Below, piece after piece: positions 6,499-15,575 of a DNA stretch of 18,072 nt (positions within the stretch are counted from its first letter, which is position 1; each line of letters starts with the position of its first letter). Origin of the DNA: Hydrogenothermus sp964516095 (GTDB taxonomy: Bacteria > Aquificota > Aquificia > Aquificales > Hydrogenothermaceae); the NCBI GenBank assembly GCA_964516095.1, contig CAZEYS010000025.1, positions 1 to 18,072 on the forward strand. Direction: 5' to 3'. A model generated the notes under the pieces. That model saw nothing but the letters and a program-made list of their open reading frames with translations, did not search any database and was not told the DNA's origin. A program made the position numbers and the translations under genes.

Positions 6499-7746
6499 TT
6501 ATATTCTATATCTGCTTTTTAATTTTTCAAGTAGCCTATGGTATATTTCAGGATTTGTATCAAAAAAGTTTTTCACCTGCTGGACATCCTTGTCTCCCCT
6601 GCCTGAAAGGTTTATTACTACTACTTTATCCTTTCCTCCCAACTCTTTTGCCTTTTCAACACCTTTTATTACAGCATGGGAACTTTCTAAGGCTGGTATT
6701 ATACCCTCTGTGAGAGATAAAAGTAAAAATCCTTCAAGGGCTTCCTCGTCTGTTGCAGTTATATACGAGGCTCTTCCTATTTCTTTGAGGTGGGCGTGTT
6801 CTGGACCAACCCCCGGATAATCTAATCCTGCTGATATAGAATGGGTATCTTCAATTTGTCCCCATTGGTTTTGTATAAAGTATGATTTCATACCGTGAAG
6901 AACCCCTATACTGCCACCATTTATGCTGGCTGCATGCAGGCCTGTTTCAAGACCATATCCTTCAGCTTCTACACCAATTAGTTCCACTTTTTCATCTTCT
7001 ATAAAAGGATAGAACATACCAATAGCGTTACTCCCTCCACCTACACAGGCTACAACTGCATCAGGCAATTTTCCTTCTATTTCTATAATCTGCTCTTTAG
7101 TTTCTTTTCCTATTACAGATTGAAAATCTCTAACTATCATTGGAAATGGGTGAGGTCCCAGTGCCGAACCTATGACATAGTGGGTCGTCCTTACATTAGT
7201 AACCCAGTCTCTTAGAGCTTCATTTACAGCGTCTTTTAAAAGCCGATTTCCTGATTTTACAACTTCTACCTGGGCCCCTAAAATTTTCATTCTAAAAACA
7301 TTTAAAGCTTGTCTTTCTGCATCTATTTCTCCCATGTAAACTGTACACTCAAGTCCAAATAACGCAGCTGCCGTTGCAGTTGATACACCATGCTGGCCGG
7401 CACCTGTTTCTGCTATAATCCTTCTTTTTCCTAAGCGTTTAGTTAACAAAACTTGTCCAAGAGTGTTATTAATTTTATGTGCTCCAGTATGAAGCAAATC
7501 CTCTCTTTTTAAGTATATTTTTGCTCCACCTACAGCTTCTGTAAGTCTGTGGGCATAATACAAAGTTGTTGGTCTTCCGGCATATTCTTTTAGGTAGTAT
7601 ATTAGCTCTCTTTGAAAGTCTCCATCATTTCTTATCTTTTTATACTTATCTTCCAGCTCTTCAAGGGCAGGAATAAGTGTTTCTGGTAAAAACTTCCCTC
7701 CAAAACTTCCATAGTATCCTTTTTCATCTGGAAATGTATAACTCAT
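6499..7746 (-). CDS. trpB: Tryptophan synthase beta chain
   Basis: A 415-residue PLP enzyme that condenses indole with serine to make tryptophan. The PLP lysine is K91 in HTGAHKINN. The catalytic glutamate is E113 in ETGAGQHG. The phosphate loop is GGGSN (236-240). The opening PDEKGYYGSFGGKFLPETL marks it as TrpB1, the form that works with TrpA. The ATG at 7746 is preferred: it has AGAGG eight to nine bases upstream and starts one base after the stop of the penicillin-binding protein gene. An in-frame ATG at 7770 would add eight atypical residues overlapping that gene. No trpA or other trp gene is nearby, so the pathway genes appear scattered. It ends its operon at a hairpin terminator. Confidence 0.97.
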   Translation of the reverse strand: MSYTFPDEKGYYGSFGGKFLPETLIPALEELEDKYKKIRNDGDFQRELIYYLKEYAGRPTTLYYAHRLTEAVGGAKIYLKREDLLHTGAHKINNTLGQVLLTKRLGKRRIIAETGAGQHGVSTATAAALFGLECTVYMGEIDAERQALNVFRMKILGAQVEVVKSGNRLLKDAVNEALRDWVTNVRTTHYVIGSALGPHPFPMIVRDFQSVIGKETKEQIIEIEGKLPDAVVACVGGGSNAIGMFYPFIEDEKVELIGVEAEGYGLETGLHAASINGGSIGVLHGMKSYFIQNQWGQIEDTHSISAGLDYPGVGPEHAHLKEIGRASYITATDEEALEGFLLLSLTEGIIPALESSHAVIKGVEKAKELGGKDKVVVINLSGRGDKDVQQVKNFFDTNPEIYHRLLEKLKSRYRI

Positions 7747-7747
7747 C

Positions 7748-10081
7748 TCAATTAACCTCTTTAATATCAAAGATAAAATCTTCAGGTTGATTATTTATTA
7801 TTTTACCCTCTTTTTCTATCGCTTTTGCTTTAAACTTTTTTAAAGCTGGGATATTCTGGCTTAAAATATCAGTTTTAAATTTTTCTGGTAAGAAAATTAG
7901 AAAGTTTCCTGAACAATCATATTCTGGCTCTGTTCCTATTTTAAATAACAGTTTTTCTTCCTCACAGGTTCCATTGGATATAGACTGGGTGTTTTCGTTT
8001 ATAGGATAGTAATCGGTATTTGGTGTTGTTGGAAAATCTTTCATATCTTCTATATTTGCATGGGCTGTTGCCATATAATTAATCCATATAGGTAAAGCAG
8101 TTCTTGCACCAGTTGCATGCCAGCCAATTTTTTTCTTGTAATCATATCCAACCCATACAACAGTAGTATAGTAAGGAGAAAAGCCTGCAAACCACGCATC
8201 TGTATAATTATCAGTGGTTCCTGTTTTTCCAGCAACTGGAAACCCAAGTATACGTGCTTTTTTACCTGTTCCTTCCTTTACAACTCCTTTTAAAATATCA
8301 ACTAAAACTGCTGTTTCATCTTGTGGAACCACCTGAGTGCATTGAGGCTTTCTTTCATATATAACGTTTCCTTTACTGTCTATAATCTTTGAAACTAAGT
8401 AAGGTTCACATATTTTTCCATAGTTTGCAAAAGTTGAATACACAGCTGCCATTTCCAATGGTGATACACCAATACTACCTAAAACTAACGATTTTACAGG
8501 CTTTAATATGGTTCTTATTCCAAGTTTATACGCAAGGTCTATAACTTCTTCTGGATTTAGTTGATTGTAAAGATAAACTGAAGCCACATTCAAACTGTGG
8601 ATTAGGGCATATCTTAATGTAACATCTCCATAGTACTCTTTTTCGTAATTTTTAGGTATCCATTCTTTATTTTTTTCAGTATCCCAGAAAGAAATTGGTT
8701 CATCTTTTAAAATAGATATTTGAGTATAACCGTTCAAAAGTGCATCTAAATAAACTATCGGTTTAAAAGAAGAACCTGTTTGTCTTTTACTTTGAATAGC
8801 CCTATTAAACTCGGATTTTTTTATATCATATCCTCCAACTATGGCTCTTATACCACCTGTTTTGTTATCAATGCTAATTAGAGCAGCCTCTAAATATGGA
8901 ACAAATTTAAACCTTTGTCCTCCTTCATAACGAATATATACAGGTGTACCTTTTTTTAAATTTTTGGAGTTTTTATAGAAAAAGTATCCTTCAAAACCAT
9001 TCACCATAACTTTATATTTATTTTTGTAAATACCAGAAATTAGGCCAATATAGATATTTCCTGGATAGAGCCTTTTTGACTTTTGCTTTCTATATCTATC
9101 TAAAAGATACTGTATCTCTTGTTTTTTTAGTTTTTGTATACCAAATTCTTTCTGAAGTTCTTCAAGTTTATCTTTTACTATTTCTGAAGCATTCATCTGT
9201 AAATCTTTATCGATGGTAGTGTATATTTTATACCCACCTTCGTACAAGGCTTTATATCCAAATTTGGAAACGAACCAGTTTCTAATAGCTACAGAAGAGT
9301 AATCCTTCAGGTTTTGCTCTTTTTTATCCCCTGCCAATATTATTGGTTCACTTTTACATTCTATGGCTGTTTTTTCATCTATATACCCTTCTTCTAACAT
9401 TCTTTGGATAACTACATCTCTTCTAAGGGTGGCTTCTTCTAAATTTTTATAGGGGTCATATACACTTGGAGCCTTTGGTAATCCTGCAAGGACGGCTGCC
9501 TCACACACAGATAAATCCCATACGTTTTTACCAAAGTAAACCTGGGATGCCATTTGTACACCATAAGTTCCATGTCCCAGATAAATTGTATTCAAATACA
9601 TCTCTAAAATTTTATCTTTTGGATAAACACGATTTAACTCTATAGCCAGTAAAATCTCTTTAATCTTTCTATCTATCTTCCTTTCAGGGGTTAAGAGCAG
9701 ATTTTTGACAAGTTGTTGGGAAATAGTACTACCACCTTCAACTATCCTACCAGCTTTAATGTCTGTTATAAAGGCTCTGAATATAGCACCAAAGTCTATT
9801 CCTATATTGGAATAAAAACTCTTATCTTCCACTGCAATAAATGCGTTTTTAACATAATCAGGTATCTTGTCAATAGGTACATACTTTCTTTTTTGCTTGT
9901 AAAACTGTGTTAAAATCCTTCCCTTATAATCATAAACAGTTGTGACCTGTAATGGCCGAAAATTTTCTATTTTTTTTAAATCTGGTAATGTAGAGTAAAT
10001 GTAAAATAGATATCCTATTATTAATAGTATTACAGTCATAAAAAAGCTAAATACAACTATTTTAAGCTTTACTATTTTCAA
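7748..10081 (-). CDS. mrcA: Class A penicillin-binding protein (PBP1A-like transglycosylase/transpeptidase)
   Basis: A 777-residue bifunctional peptidoglycan synthase. An N-terminal membrane anchor (about 6-30) is followed by a GT51 glycosyltransferase domain with catalytic E85 in VEDKSFY, the GGSTISQQLVKN motif (117-127) and RKIKEILLA. A linker domain (about 260-400) comes next. The transpeptidase domain has active-site S437 in SSFK, SLN (496-498) and KTG (619-621). The start is TTG at 10081 with GGAG a few bases upstream; no ATG fits as well. It is anchored in the inner membrane and acts in the periplasm, polymerising lipid II and cross-linking stem peptides. It is co-transcribed with the acyltransferase upstream (42-nt gap) and trpB downstream (1-nt gap). 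Confidence 0.96.
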   Translation of the reverse strand: MKIVKLKIVVFSFFMTVILLIIGYLFYIYSTLPDLKKIENFRPLQVTTVYDYKGRILTQFYKQKRKYVPIDKIPDYVKNAFIAVEDKSFYSNIGIDFGAIFRAFITDIKAGRIVEGGSTISQQLVKNLLLTPERKIDRKIKEILLAIELNRVYPKDKILEMYLNTIYLGHGTYGVQMASQVYFGKNVWDLSVCEAAVLAGLPKAPSVYDPYKNLEEATLRRDVVIQRMLEEGYIDEKTAIECKSEPIILAGDKKEQNLKDYSSVAIRNWFVSKFGYKALYEGGYKIYTTIDKDLQMNASEIVKDKLEELQKEFGIQKLKKQEIQYLLDRYRKQKSKRLYPGNIYIGLISGIYKNKYKVMVNGFEGYFFYKNSKNLKKGTPVYIRYEGGQRFKFVPYLEAALISIDNKTGGIRAIVGGYDIKKSEFNRAIQSKRQTGSSFKPIVYLDALLNGYTQISILKDEPISFWDTEKNKEWIPKNYEKEYYGDVTLRYALIHSLNVASVYLYNQLNPEEVIDLAYKLGIRTILKPVKSLVLGSIGVSPLEMAAVYSTFANYGKICEPYLVSKIIDSKGNVIYERKPQCTQVVPQDETAVLVDILKGVVKEGTGKKARILGFPVAGKTGTTDNYTDAWFAGFSPYYTTVVWVGYDYKKKIGWHATGARTALPIWINYMATAHANIEDMKDFPTTPNTDYYPINENTQSISNGTCEEEKLLFKIGTEPEYDCSGNFLIFLPEKFKTDILSQNIPALKKFKAKAIEKEGKIINNQPEDFIFDIKEVN

Positions 10082-10123
10082 CTCTCCACAAGAATTTTTA
10101 AACTAAAAGATATGAAATTTTTA

Positions 10124-11008
10124 TCAGTTGTAAACGTTTTCAGGTTCTCCTTCTGGTCTTGTTTTCCATCTTTTGTGTACCCAAAAGTACTGTTCTGGAT
10201 GTTTCTTCACTGCATTTTCCACTTTTTTAGTGTATATTTGAGTTAAGGATTTTATATCTTGTTCAAAATTTCCGGTTTTTTTGAAATCTATTTTTTCTAC
10301 TTCTATAAATATTTTCTTCGAGAGAGGATCGTAGTAATTATAACCAAAGATAATTTCTTTCTTATATTTAAGAGCCAGTTTTGCTGGAAAAGTAACTGTT
10401 GAAGCAGGAAATCCAAAAAAATCTACAAATACACCTCTATGTCTCAATGCGTTCTGGTCTACCATAAAAGTTATAATTTTACCTTCTTTTAGAGCTTTTA
10501 TAAAATCCTTTAAAGGCTGATCATGAAATATTACATTTATACCAGCTTTTTTTCTAATACTTGTTATCAAATCATTTAACTTTTTGTTACTCATTCTATA
10601 TGCAAGGTCTAAAAATTCATCTACATAATAAGCAAGGCCTGCACCGGCAAGTTCCCAGTTTCCTATATGTGCAGTTACAAGTATTTTTCCATCTTTTGTG
10701 GGTTCTAAAAGTTCACCACCTTTTTTGATTTCTACAATTTTTTCAATTTCGCCGCTTTGAACATAATATGGAATTTTAGGAAATTCAGTTAATACTCTAC
10801 CAATATTTTCTAAAGACTTTTTTCCAGTTTCATGTTTCCATATTAATGGTTTGTCAGGAAAGGCTATATCCAGGTTCTTTATTATGACTTTTTTTCTATA
10901 ACCTAATTTCCAGAATAGGGAGCCTATCTGCTCCCCTAATTTTATACTTTTATCTCGTGGTAAGTTTTTGACACTTGAAAAAAATAGTTTTGCGAGAAGA
11001 TAGGACAT
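10124..11008 (-). CDS. lpxL: LpxL/HtrB-family lipid A (lysophospholipid) acyltransferase
   Basis: A 294-residue protein of the LPLAT superfamily. The catalytic HxxxxE motif is H114-E119 in TAHIGNWELAG. Typical LpxL/HtrB landmarks follow at DQ (184-185) and FFGFPAST (197-204). The N-terminus is weakly hydrophobic, consistent with a membrane-associated enzyme at the cytoplasmic face. The family adds a secondary acyl chain from acyl-ACP to Kdo-lipid A; the exact chain and position cannot be predicted, and other acyl acceptors are possible. Its presence implies a lipopolysaccharide outer membrane. The ATG shares one base with the TAA of the Nudix gene upstream (TAATG), suggesting coupling. The class A PBP gene follows, so envelope functions are grouped here. 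Confidence 0.88.
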   Translation of the reverse strand: MSYLLAKLFFSSVKNLPRDKSIKLGEQIGSLFWKLGYRKKVIIKNLDIAFPDKPLIWKHETGKKSLENIGRVLTEFPKIPYYVQSGEIEKIVEIKKGGELLEPTKDGKILVTAHIGNWELAGAGLAYYVDEFLDLAYRMSNKKLNDLITSIRKKAGINVIFHDQPLKDFIKALKEGKIITFMVDQNALRHRGVFVDFFGFPASTVTFPAKLALKYKKEIIFGYNYYDPLSKKIFIEVEKIDFKKTGNFEQDIKSLTQIYTKKVENAVKKHPEQYFWVHKRWKTRPEGEPENVYN

Positions 11009-11439
11009 TAAATTTCACCTAACTTCTTCAACTCCTTTAAAGCTCTCTCAAAGATTTCTTTATCAGTAGGGTATGAAAGAGTTTTTTCAACGTCCTCTAT
11101 AGGTATAAATTTGGCTTCATCTATTTCCTCTTTCTGAGGAACGATTTCTCCACCTTTGTATTTCATGAGATAGTAGTAAACAAATTTATGTATTCTTACT
11201 GTACCTGAACTGTACCAGTAATCTACTTCCCCTAAATAACTTATAATCTCAGCGTCAACCCCGGTTTCTTCTTTAACTTCCCTTAATGCAGCCTGGTCCT
11301 TAGGTTCACCTTTTTCTATATTTCCCTTTGGAAATCCCCATCTACTTTTGGTTCTAATTAATAGGATTTCTAATTTACCTTCATCATTTCTTCTGTAAAC
11401 AACTCCTCCTGCTGAAAATTCCCACTGTGTTTTGTTCAT
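11008..11439 (-). CDS. Nudix hydrolase, probable Ap4A-type diadenosine polyphosphate hydrolase
   Basis: A 143-residue single-domain protein with a full Nudix box: G39, E45, then REVKEETG (53-60), matching Gx5Ex7REUxEExGU. The framing EFSAGGVVYRR at the start, RTKSRWGFPKGNIEKGE, and YWYSS before a KFVYYYLMKY strand resemble the bacterial MutT/Ap4A hydrolase group described from Aquifex. Such enzymes split Ap4A-type dinucleotides, but substrate cannot be fixed from sequence. It has GAGG seven nt before the ATG, and begins 4 nt after the transporter stop. It overlaps the acyltransferase by one base. Confidence 0.9.
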   Translation of the reverse strand: MNKTQWEFSAGGVVYRRNDEGKLEILLIRTKSRWGFPKGNIEKGEPKDQAALREVKEETGVDAEIISYLGEVDYWYSSGTVRIHKFVYYYLMKYKGGEIVPQKEEIDEAKFIPIEDVEKTLSYPTDKEIFERALKELKKLGEI

Positions 11440-11443
11440 TTAC

Positions 11444-12910
11444 TTACCTCGCCATGTTTATTATTGTAAAAAGTGTTAATATAACACTACCTATAATATT
11501 TAAAAAGAAACCTAATTTTACCATTTTTGAAATTTTTATCAACCCACTACCGTAAATAATTGCATTAGGTGGGGTAGCAATAGGAAGCATAAAAGCAAAA
11601 CTTGCAGCTACTATTATAGCAATAACTGGATAGAATATGTCAATATGTAAACTTTGAAATGTACCAATTAGGATAGGTACAAATGTTATAACAGTTGCAG
11701 TGTTTGAACTTATTTCTGTTAAAAATACCATAGCCAGTATAACTACGAATATAAAGACCCATACCATATCTGGTGAAATAAAAGACGCTATAGTTTCACC
11801 TACATACTTAGCAACTCCTGTCTGAACCATTATTTTGCCAAGTGCTATACCGCCAGCGAATAACAGTACAGTATCCCAATCTATCTGTCTCAAATCCTGG
11901 GAGGTTAATGTTGGTGTATTTTTCTTAACAGGAAGTAAAAATAGCATAATACCTGCCAATAAAGCTACAATACCTTCTGGAAAATGTGATTTTAGAAAAG
12001 TATAAACTTCTTTATTCCCAAGTAAATTTGCAATACCTGGTAAAGTCCACATTATAACTGCAAATAAAAACACTTTTAGAGTGTTTTTCTCTCCTTGTGA
12101 CATTTTAGGAAGTTTTTTCTTCTCATTTAAAATTATCTGTTTAACCTGATTTATATCGAAAGAAAAGCCTCGCATATTATATTTAATATAAACAATCAGG
12201 ACAAAATACATAATAAAAGAAACGGGGGACACTAATAAAAACCATTGTAAAAAGTCAATATCATATCCGAGTTCTTTTAAGAAACCTACTCCTACAAGGT
12301 TTGTTGGTGTACCAATCAGTGTAGCAGTTCCACCGATTGATGCTGTATAAGCAATAGATATGAGCAAGAAAATTCCAAAATTTTTTGTATTCTTTATGCC
12401 TTCTTTTTTAAAAAGATTAATAATTCCAAGGGCAAGAGGAAGAAGCATTGCGGTAGTTGCAGTATTACTTATCCACATTGAAAGGAAAAAAGATATAAGA
12501 GTAAAACCTATAATAATCCTTATAGGGGATTTTAAAAATATATCTTTAGATAAGAACTTGAGGGCTATCCTTTTATCAAGTCCATACTTTGACATGGAAT
12601 GTGCAATTAAAAAACTACCAATAAAGAGAAGAATTACAGGATGACCCAAACTTAAAAATGCTTTTTTTACAGACACAACACCTAAAATAACAGCTATAGA
12701 AACGCCCAGTATTGCTGTTATTCCAAGAGGTAAAACCTCCAGTAACCAAAACACCATACAAAAAACCATTATAGATAATGTTATCTTTCCGTTACTGTTA
12801 AGTGATAGAGGTAAAAGATAGGTTAATACTGATAGTAAGGGAGCTAAAATTAATCCTAATTTTCTCTTTTCTTCTGAAAAGTGTGAAAGTATAGAATTAG
12901 TACTCTTCAT
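11444..12910 (-). CDS. SLC13/DASS-family anion transporter (dicarboxylate or sulfate, probably sodium-coupled)
   Basis: A 488-residue inner-membrane protein with roughly a dozen hydrophobic segments. Two inverted-repeat halves each carry the family SNT signature: SNTATTAML from 148 and SNTATVITF from 402. These are paired with GTPTN (200-204) and ATPPNAIIYGSG (445-456), which together form the sodium and substrate sites in characterised members. A charged cytoplasmic loop (about 246-276) separates parts of the first and second halves. Substrates in the family include succinate, citrate, tartrate and sulfate; none can be chosen here. The ATG lies inside the end of hom (14-nt overlap) with a weak ribosome binding site, so translation is probably coupled. 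Confidence 0.9.
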   Translation of the reverse strand: MKSTNSILSHFSEEKRKLGLILAPLLSVLTYLLPLSLNSNGKITLSIMVFCMVFWLLEVLPLGITAILGVSIAVILGVVSVKKAFLSLGHPVILLFIGSFLIAHSMSKYGLDKRIALKFLSKDIFLKSPIRIIIGFTLISFFLSMWISNTATTAMLLPLALGIINLFKKEGIKNTKNFGIFLLISIAYTASIGGTATLIGTPTNLVGVGFLKELGYDIDFLQWFLLVSPVSFIMYFVLIVYIKYNMRGFSFDINQVKQIILNEKKKLPKMSQGEKNTLKVFLFAVIMWTLPGIANLLGNKEVYTFLKSHFPEGIVALLAGIMLFLLPVKKNTPTLTSQDLRQIDWDTVLLFAGGIALGKIMVQTGVAKYVGETIASFISPDMVWVFIFVVILAMVFLTEISSNTATVITFVPILIGTFQSLHIDIFYPVIAIIVAASFAFMLPIATPPNAIIYGSGLIKISKMVKLGFFLNIIGSVILTLFTIINMAR

Positions 12911-14228
12911 CTTCTACTCTTATGATAATAGTTCTATTTAAAGTTAAATTTTTTTCTTCAATTTCTTTTACTGCCATTTGAAGATTTTTTTCAGAAGCAG
13001 TATGAGTTAATATAACCAGAGGCACAGCTTTATCTTTTATTTCTCTTTTATATTTTTCTAAAACCTTTTCTTTCTGTAATACAGCTGCAATGCTTATATT
13101 GTACTTTGCAAATATATCTGCTATTTTAGCAAGTATTCCTGTGGTGTCTGGCACTGTAAATCTAACATAGTATCTTGTAAAAAAGTCTTCAACTTCAGTT
13201 AAATTTAGGTTTTTATGTTCCCAGTTCAAAGGCGTAATTTCTATTTCTCTTCCAAGTGAGAGGGATGTGGATTTTGCGATATCTACAATATCACTTACTA
13301 CAGCACTTGCTGTTGGTAAACTACCTGCACCTTTTCCGTAAAACATGCTTTCGCCAACATTATCACCTTCTACCATAACTGCGTTAAACACACCATCAAC
13401 CTTTGATAAAGGATTATCCTCAGGTAAAAATGTTGGATGTACCCTAACTTCAACCTGACCGTCATGTGTTTTTGCAATTGCAAGTAATTTCAGGATATAT
13501 CCGAGTTCCTTTGCAAGTTCTATATCCATTATATCTATATTTTCAATACCTTCCACATACACTTTTGAAAAATCAAGAAAACCACCATAGGATAAAGATG
13601 CAAGTATAGCTATTTTATGTGCTGCATCTGTCCCATTTATATCAAGAGTGGGGTCTGCTTCTGCATATCCAAGTTCCTGAGCTTCTTTTAGAGCTTCATT
13701 AAAACTCTTTCCTTCCTTAAGCATCGATGTTAATATATAGTTGGTGGTACCGTTTAATATTCCATATATCTTTTTTATTTCATTTGCCACTAAACCTTCT
13801 CTTAAGGCTTTTATAATAGGAATACCTCCTGCTACAGCTGCTTCAAACCCTATCCTTATGTTCTTTTCTTCTGCCTTTAAAAATATATCTTTTCCTTTTT
13901 CAGCTAATAAAGCTTTGTTTGCAGTTACTATATGTTTTCCTTTTTCTATAGCTCTTAAGGCAAGTTCATACGGAAAATCTATACCACCTGTAAGTTCTAC
14001 AACTATCTTAATAGTGTCATCATTCAGTATTTCATCTAAAGAATTTGCCTTTTTTTCTTCCGGCAGTGGATATTTAAATTTTTTATTCCAGTTTCGTGTG
14101 TATACCTTTTTTAGGTTTAAGTTAATACCTGTTTTTTTACTGAGTATATCTTTTTTTTCCTCAATTATTTGAGCTACTCCATTTCCAACAGTTCCATATC
14201 CAACTATACCTATATCTATTGTTTTCAA
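12897..14228 (-). CDS. hom: Homoserine dehydrogenase with C-terminal ACT domain
   Basis: A 443-residue enzyme that reduces aspartate semialdehyde to homoserine for threonine and methionine synthesis. The nucleotide-binding motif GYGTVG is at 10-15. The catalytic region reads GYAEADPTLDINGTDAAHK, with E190, D192, D196, D201 and K205. An ACT domain (about 354-425) suggests feedback control by threonine, as known for this family. The start is TTG at 14228, with AGGAGG five bases upstream (14239-14234); the longer ATG frame from 14258 would add ten residues upstream of that site and is unlikely. It is monofunctional, with no aspartokinase fusion. It is the first gene of the downstream operon segment, after an 81-nt gap with a plausible promoter. 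Confidence 0.95.
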   Translation of the reverse strand: MKTIDIGIVGYGTVGNGVAQIIEEKKDILSKKTGINLNLKKVYTRNWNKKFKYPLPEEKKANSLDEILNDDTIKIVVELTGGIDFPYELALRAIEKGKHIVTANKALLAEKGKDIFLKAEEKNIRIGFEAAVAGGIPIIKALREGLVANEIKKIYGILNGTTNYILTSMLKEGKSFNEALKEAQELGYAEADPTLDINGTDAAHKIAILASLSYGGFLDFSKVYVEGIENIDIMDIELAKELGYILKLLAIAKTHDGQVEVRVHPTFLPEDNPLSKVDGVFNAVMVEGDNVGESMFYGKGAGSLPTASAVVSDIVDIAKSTSLSLGREIEITPLNWEHKNLNLTEVEDFFTRYYVRFTVPDTTGILAKIADIFAKYNISIAAVLQKEKVLEKYKREIKDKAVPLVILTHTASEKNLQMAVKEIEEKNLTLNRTIIIRVEDEEY

Positions 14229-14268
14229 GCTAACCTCCTGAAATAAGAAAAAACACATTATCTTAATA

Positions 14269-14297
14269 ATTCTAATTCAACTGGAAAGACAGCACAA
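14269..14297 (-). promoter_or_regulatory. Candidate promoter for hom and downstream genes
   Basis: In the 81-nt gap between queF and hom, the minus strand has TTGTGC (14297-14292), a 17-nt spacer and TAGAAT (14274-14269), about 40 nt before the hom start. Both boxes are close to sigma70 consensus and spacing is ideal. No terminator is visible between queF and hom, so readthrough from the upstream operon remains possible. Confidence 0.42.
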
Positions 14298-14309
14298 GTT
14301 TACAGAAGG

Positions 14310-14702
14310 TTAACTTTGAGAACTGTTATCCTCTGAAGACACTTTAATTATTGTTTTGACATTACCTCGAGGGTTCCAATCTCCAATAACTTCTAAAAAT
14401 CTTGGTTTTAGAAGGTTGAAAAGATCATCGTATATTTTATTTGTGGCTTCTTCATGGGATATATATTGATTTCTATATTTATTTAAGTAAAGCTTCAAAG
14501 ATTTAAGTTCCACTATATATTTATCTGGTATATACTTTATCTTTATTGTGGCATAATCTGGATAGCCAGACCTTGGACAGAGACAAGAAAATTCAGGAAA
14601 AGATATATCTATTACATAGTTCCTATCAGGGTATGGATTTGGCCATTGTTCTAATTTAGAGTTAATTATTTCTTTTTCTCCGTACTTTAACTCTTTCTCC
14701 AT
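14310..14702 (-). CDS. queF: NADPH-dependent preQ0 reductase QueF (short, type I)
   Basis: A 130-residue protein of the unimodular YkvM-like QueF type, which reduces 7-cyano-7-deazaguanine to preQ1 in queuosine synthesis. The nitrile-binding cysteine is C42 in SCLCPRSGYPD, with the catalytic D49 downstream. The QueF signature ELKSLKLYLNKYRNQ begins at E65. H83 follows in ISHEEA. An extra cysteine, C40, sits two residues before the catalytic one. The start ATG (14702) directly abuts the ispA stop codon with no gap, so it is part of the rplS operon. No other queuosine genes are present in the window. Confidence 0.96.
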   Translation of the reverse strand: MEKELKYGEKEIINSKLEQWPNPYPDRNYVIDISFPEFSCLCPRSGYPDYATIKIKYIPDKYIVELKSLKLYLNKYRNQYISHEEATNKIYDDLFNLLKPRFLEVIGDWNPRGNVKTIIKVSSEDNSSQS

Positions 14703-15575
14703 CTATACCTCTCTACTTATTATAAATTTTGCAATTTCTTCTAAAATTTTTCTGTTTGGGAAAATTTCAAGTTCTTTTAAGGCTTTGTTTATATAATCTT
14801 GAGCTATTTCTTTTGACTTTTCAATGCCATATACAATAGGATACGTTAATTTATTACTCTCTCTATCTTTTCGAACGTTTTTGCCGAGTTTTTCTGCATC
14901 TCCAATCTCATCTAAAATATCATCCCATATTTGAAAAGCCATTCCTATATAAAGTCCGTAATTCTTTAACGCTGTTTGTTGTTTTTCATCTGCTTTAGCA
15001 CATATTGCTCCAATTTGACAACAGGCACTTAAAAATTTTGATGTCTTGTTTTCATGAATAAAATTAATGTCTGTAAAATTTTTTTCTTTTTCAGCTAAAA
15101 TATCTGCAGCCTGACCTGCAACCATTCCATAAATCCCTGTGTTATGGGAAAGTACATTTATAACTTTTAGTAGAATTGACGGCTGTAGTGTTTTTATTGA
15201 AGATATCTTTTCAAATGCATAAGTCAAAAGGCCATCTCCTGCAAGTATTGCAATTGCTTCTCCATATACCTTATGACATGTTGGCTTTCCTCTTCGTAAA
15301 TCATCATTGTCCATTGCCGGTAAATCATCATGTATAAGAGAATATGTATGTATCATTTCTATGGCTATGGCTATATCATCTATTGATGATGTATCTTCAA
15401 GACCACACAAACGTGCACTTTCATACATAAGTATCGGTCTTATCCTTTTCCCGCCAGCATTAAGACTATAGTTCATAGCTTCAAATAGTTTGGAAGGTAC
15501 TCCTTCTTTTAGCTGATTTTTCAATTTTTGATTAAATACTTCTGCCTGCTTTTTTAAATAAGCGTTTATTTCCAT
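14703..15575 (-). CDS. ispA: Short-chain polyprenyl diphosphate synthase (farnesyl/geranylgeranyl)
   Basis: A 290-residue trans-prenyltransferase that condenses isopentenyl diphosphate onto allylic diphosphates. GGKRIRP (41-47) binds the pyrophosphate. The first aspartate-rich motif is DDLPAMD (83-89), with the two-residue insertion typical of bacterial IspA, followed by LRRGKPT. The second is DDILD (218-222) in QIWDDILDE. The residues before the first motif (HTYSLIH) resemble those of E. coli IspA, favouring C15 product, but C20 cannot be excluded. Such products feed undecaprenyl phosphate, quinone tails and, in thermophiles, other lipids. The ATG follows the yraN stop codon immediately. Confidence 0.94.
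   Translation of the reverse strand: MEINAYLKKQAEVFNQKLKNQLKEGVPSKLFEAMNYSLNAGGKRIRPILMYESARLCGLEDTSSIDDIAIAIEMIHTYSLIHDDLPAMDNDDLRRGKPTCHKVYGEAIAILAGDGLLTYAFEKISSIKTLQPSILLKVINVLSHNTGIYGMVAGQAADILAEKEKNFTDINFIHENKTSKFLSACCQIGAICAKADEKQQTALKNYGLYIGMAFQIWDDILDEIGDAEKLGKNVRKDRESNKLTYPIVYGIEKSKEIAQDYINKALKELEIFPNRKILEEIAKFIISREV

Noticed and set aside
12066..12088. Perfect 9-bp inverted repeat AAAAACACT / AGTGTTTTT with a 5-nt loop, resembling a bidirectional terminator inside the transporter gene.
   Set aside because: It lies within the coding sequence, encodes ordinary residues (KNTLKVF) and has only two G-C pairs per stem; chance in AT-rich DNA is the simplest reading.
13741..14172. Plus-strand open frame of 143 codons opposite hom.
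   Set aside because: Phe/Ser-rich translation typical of the antisense of an AT-rich gene; hom on the other strand is unmistakable.
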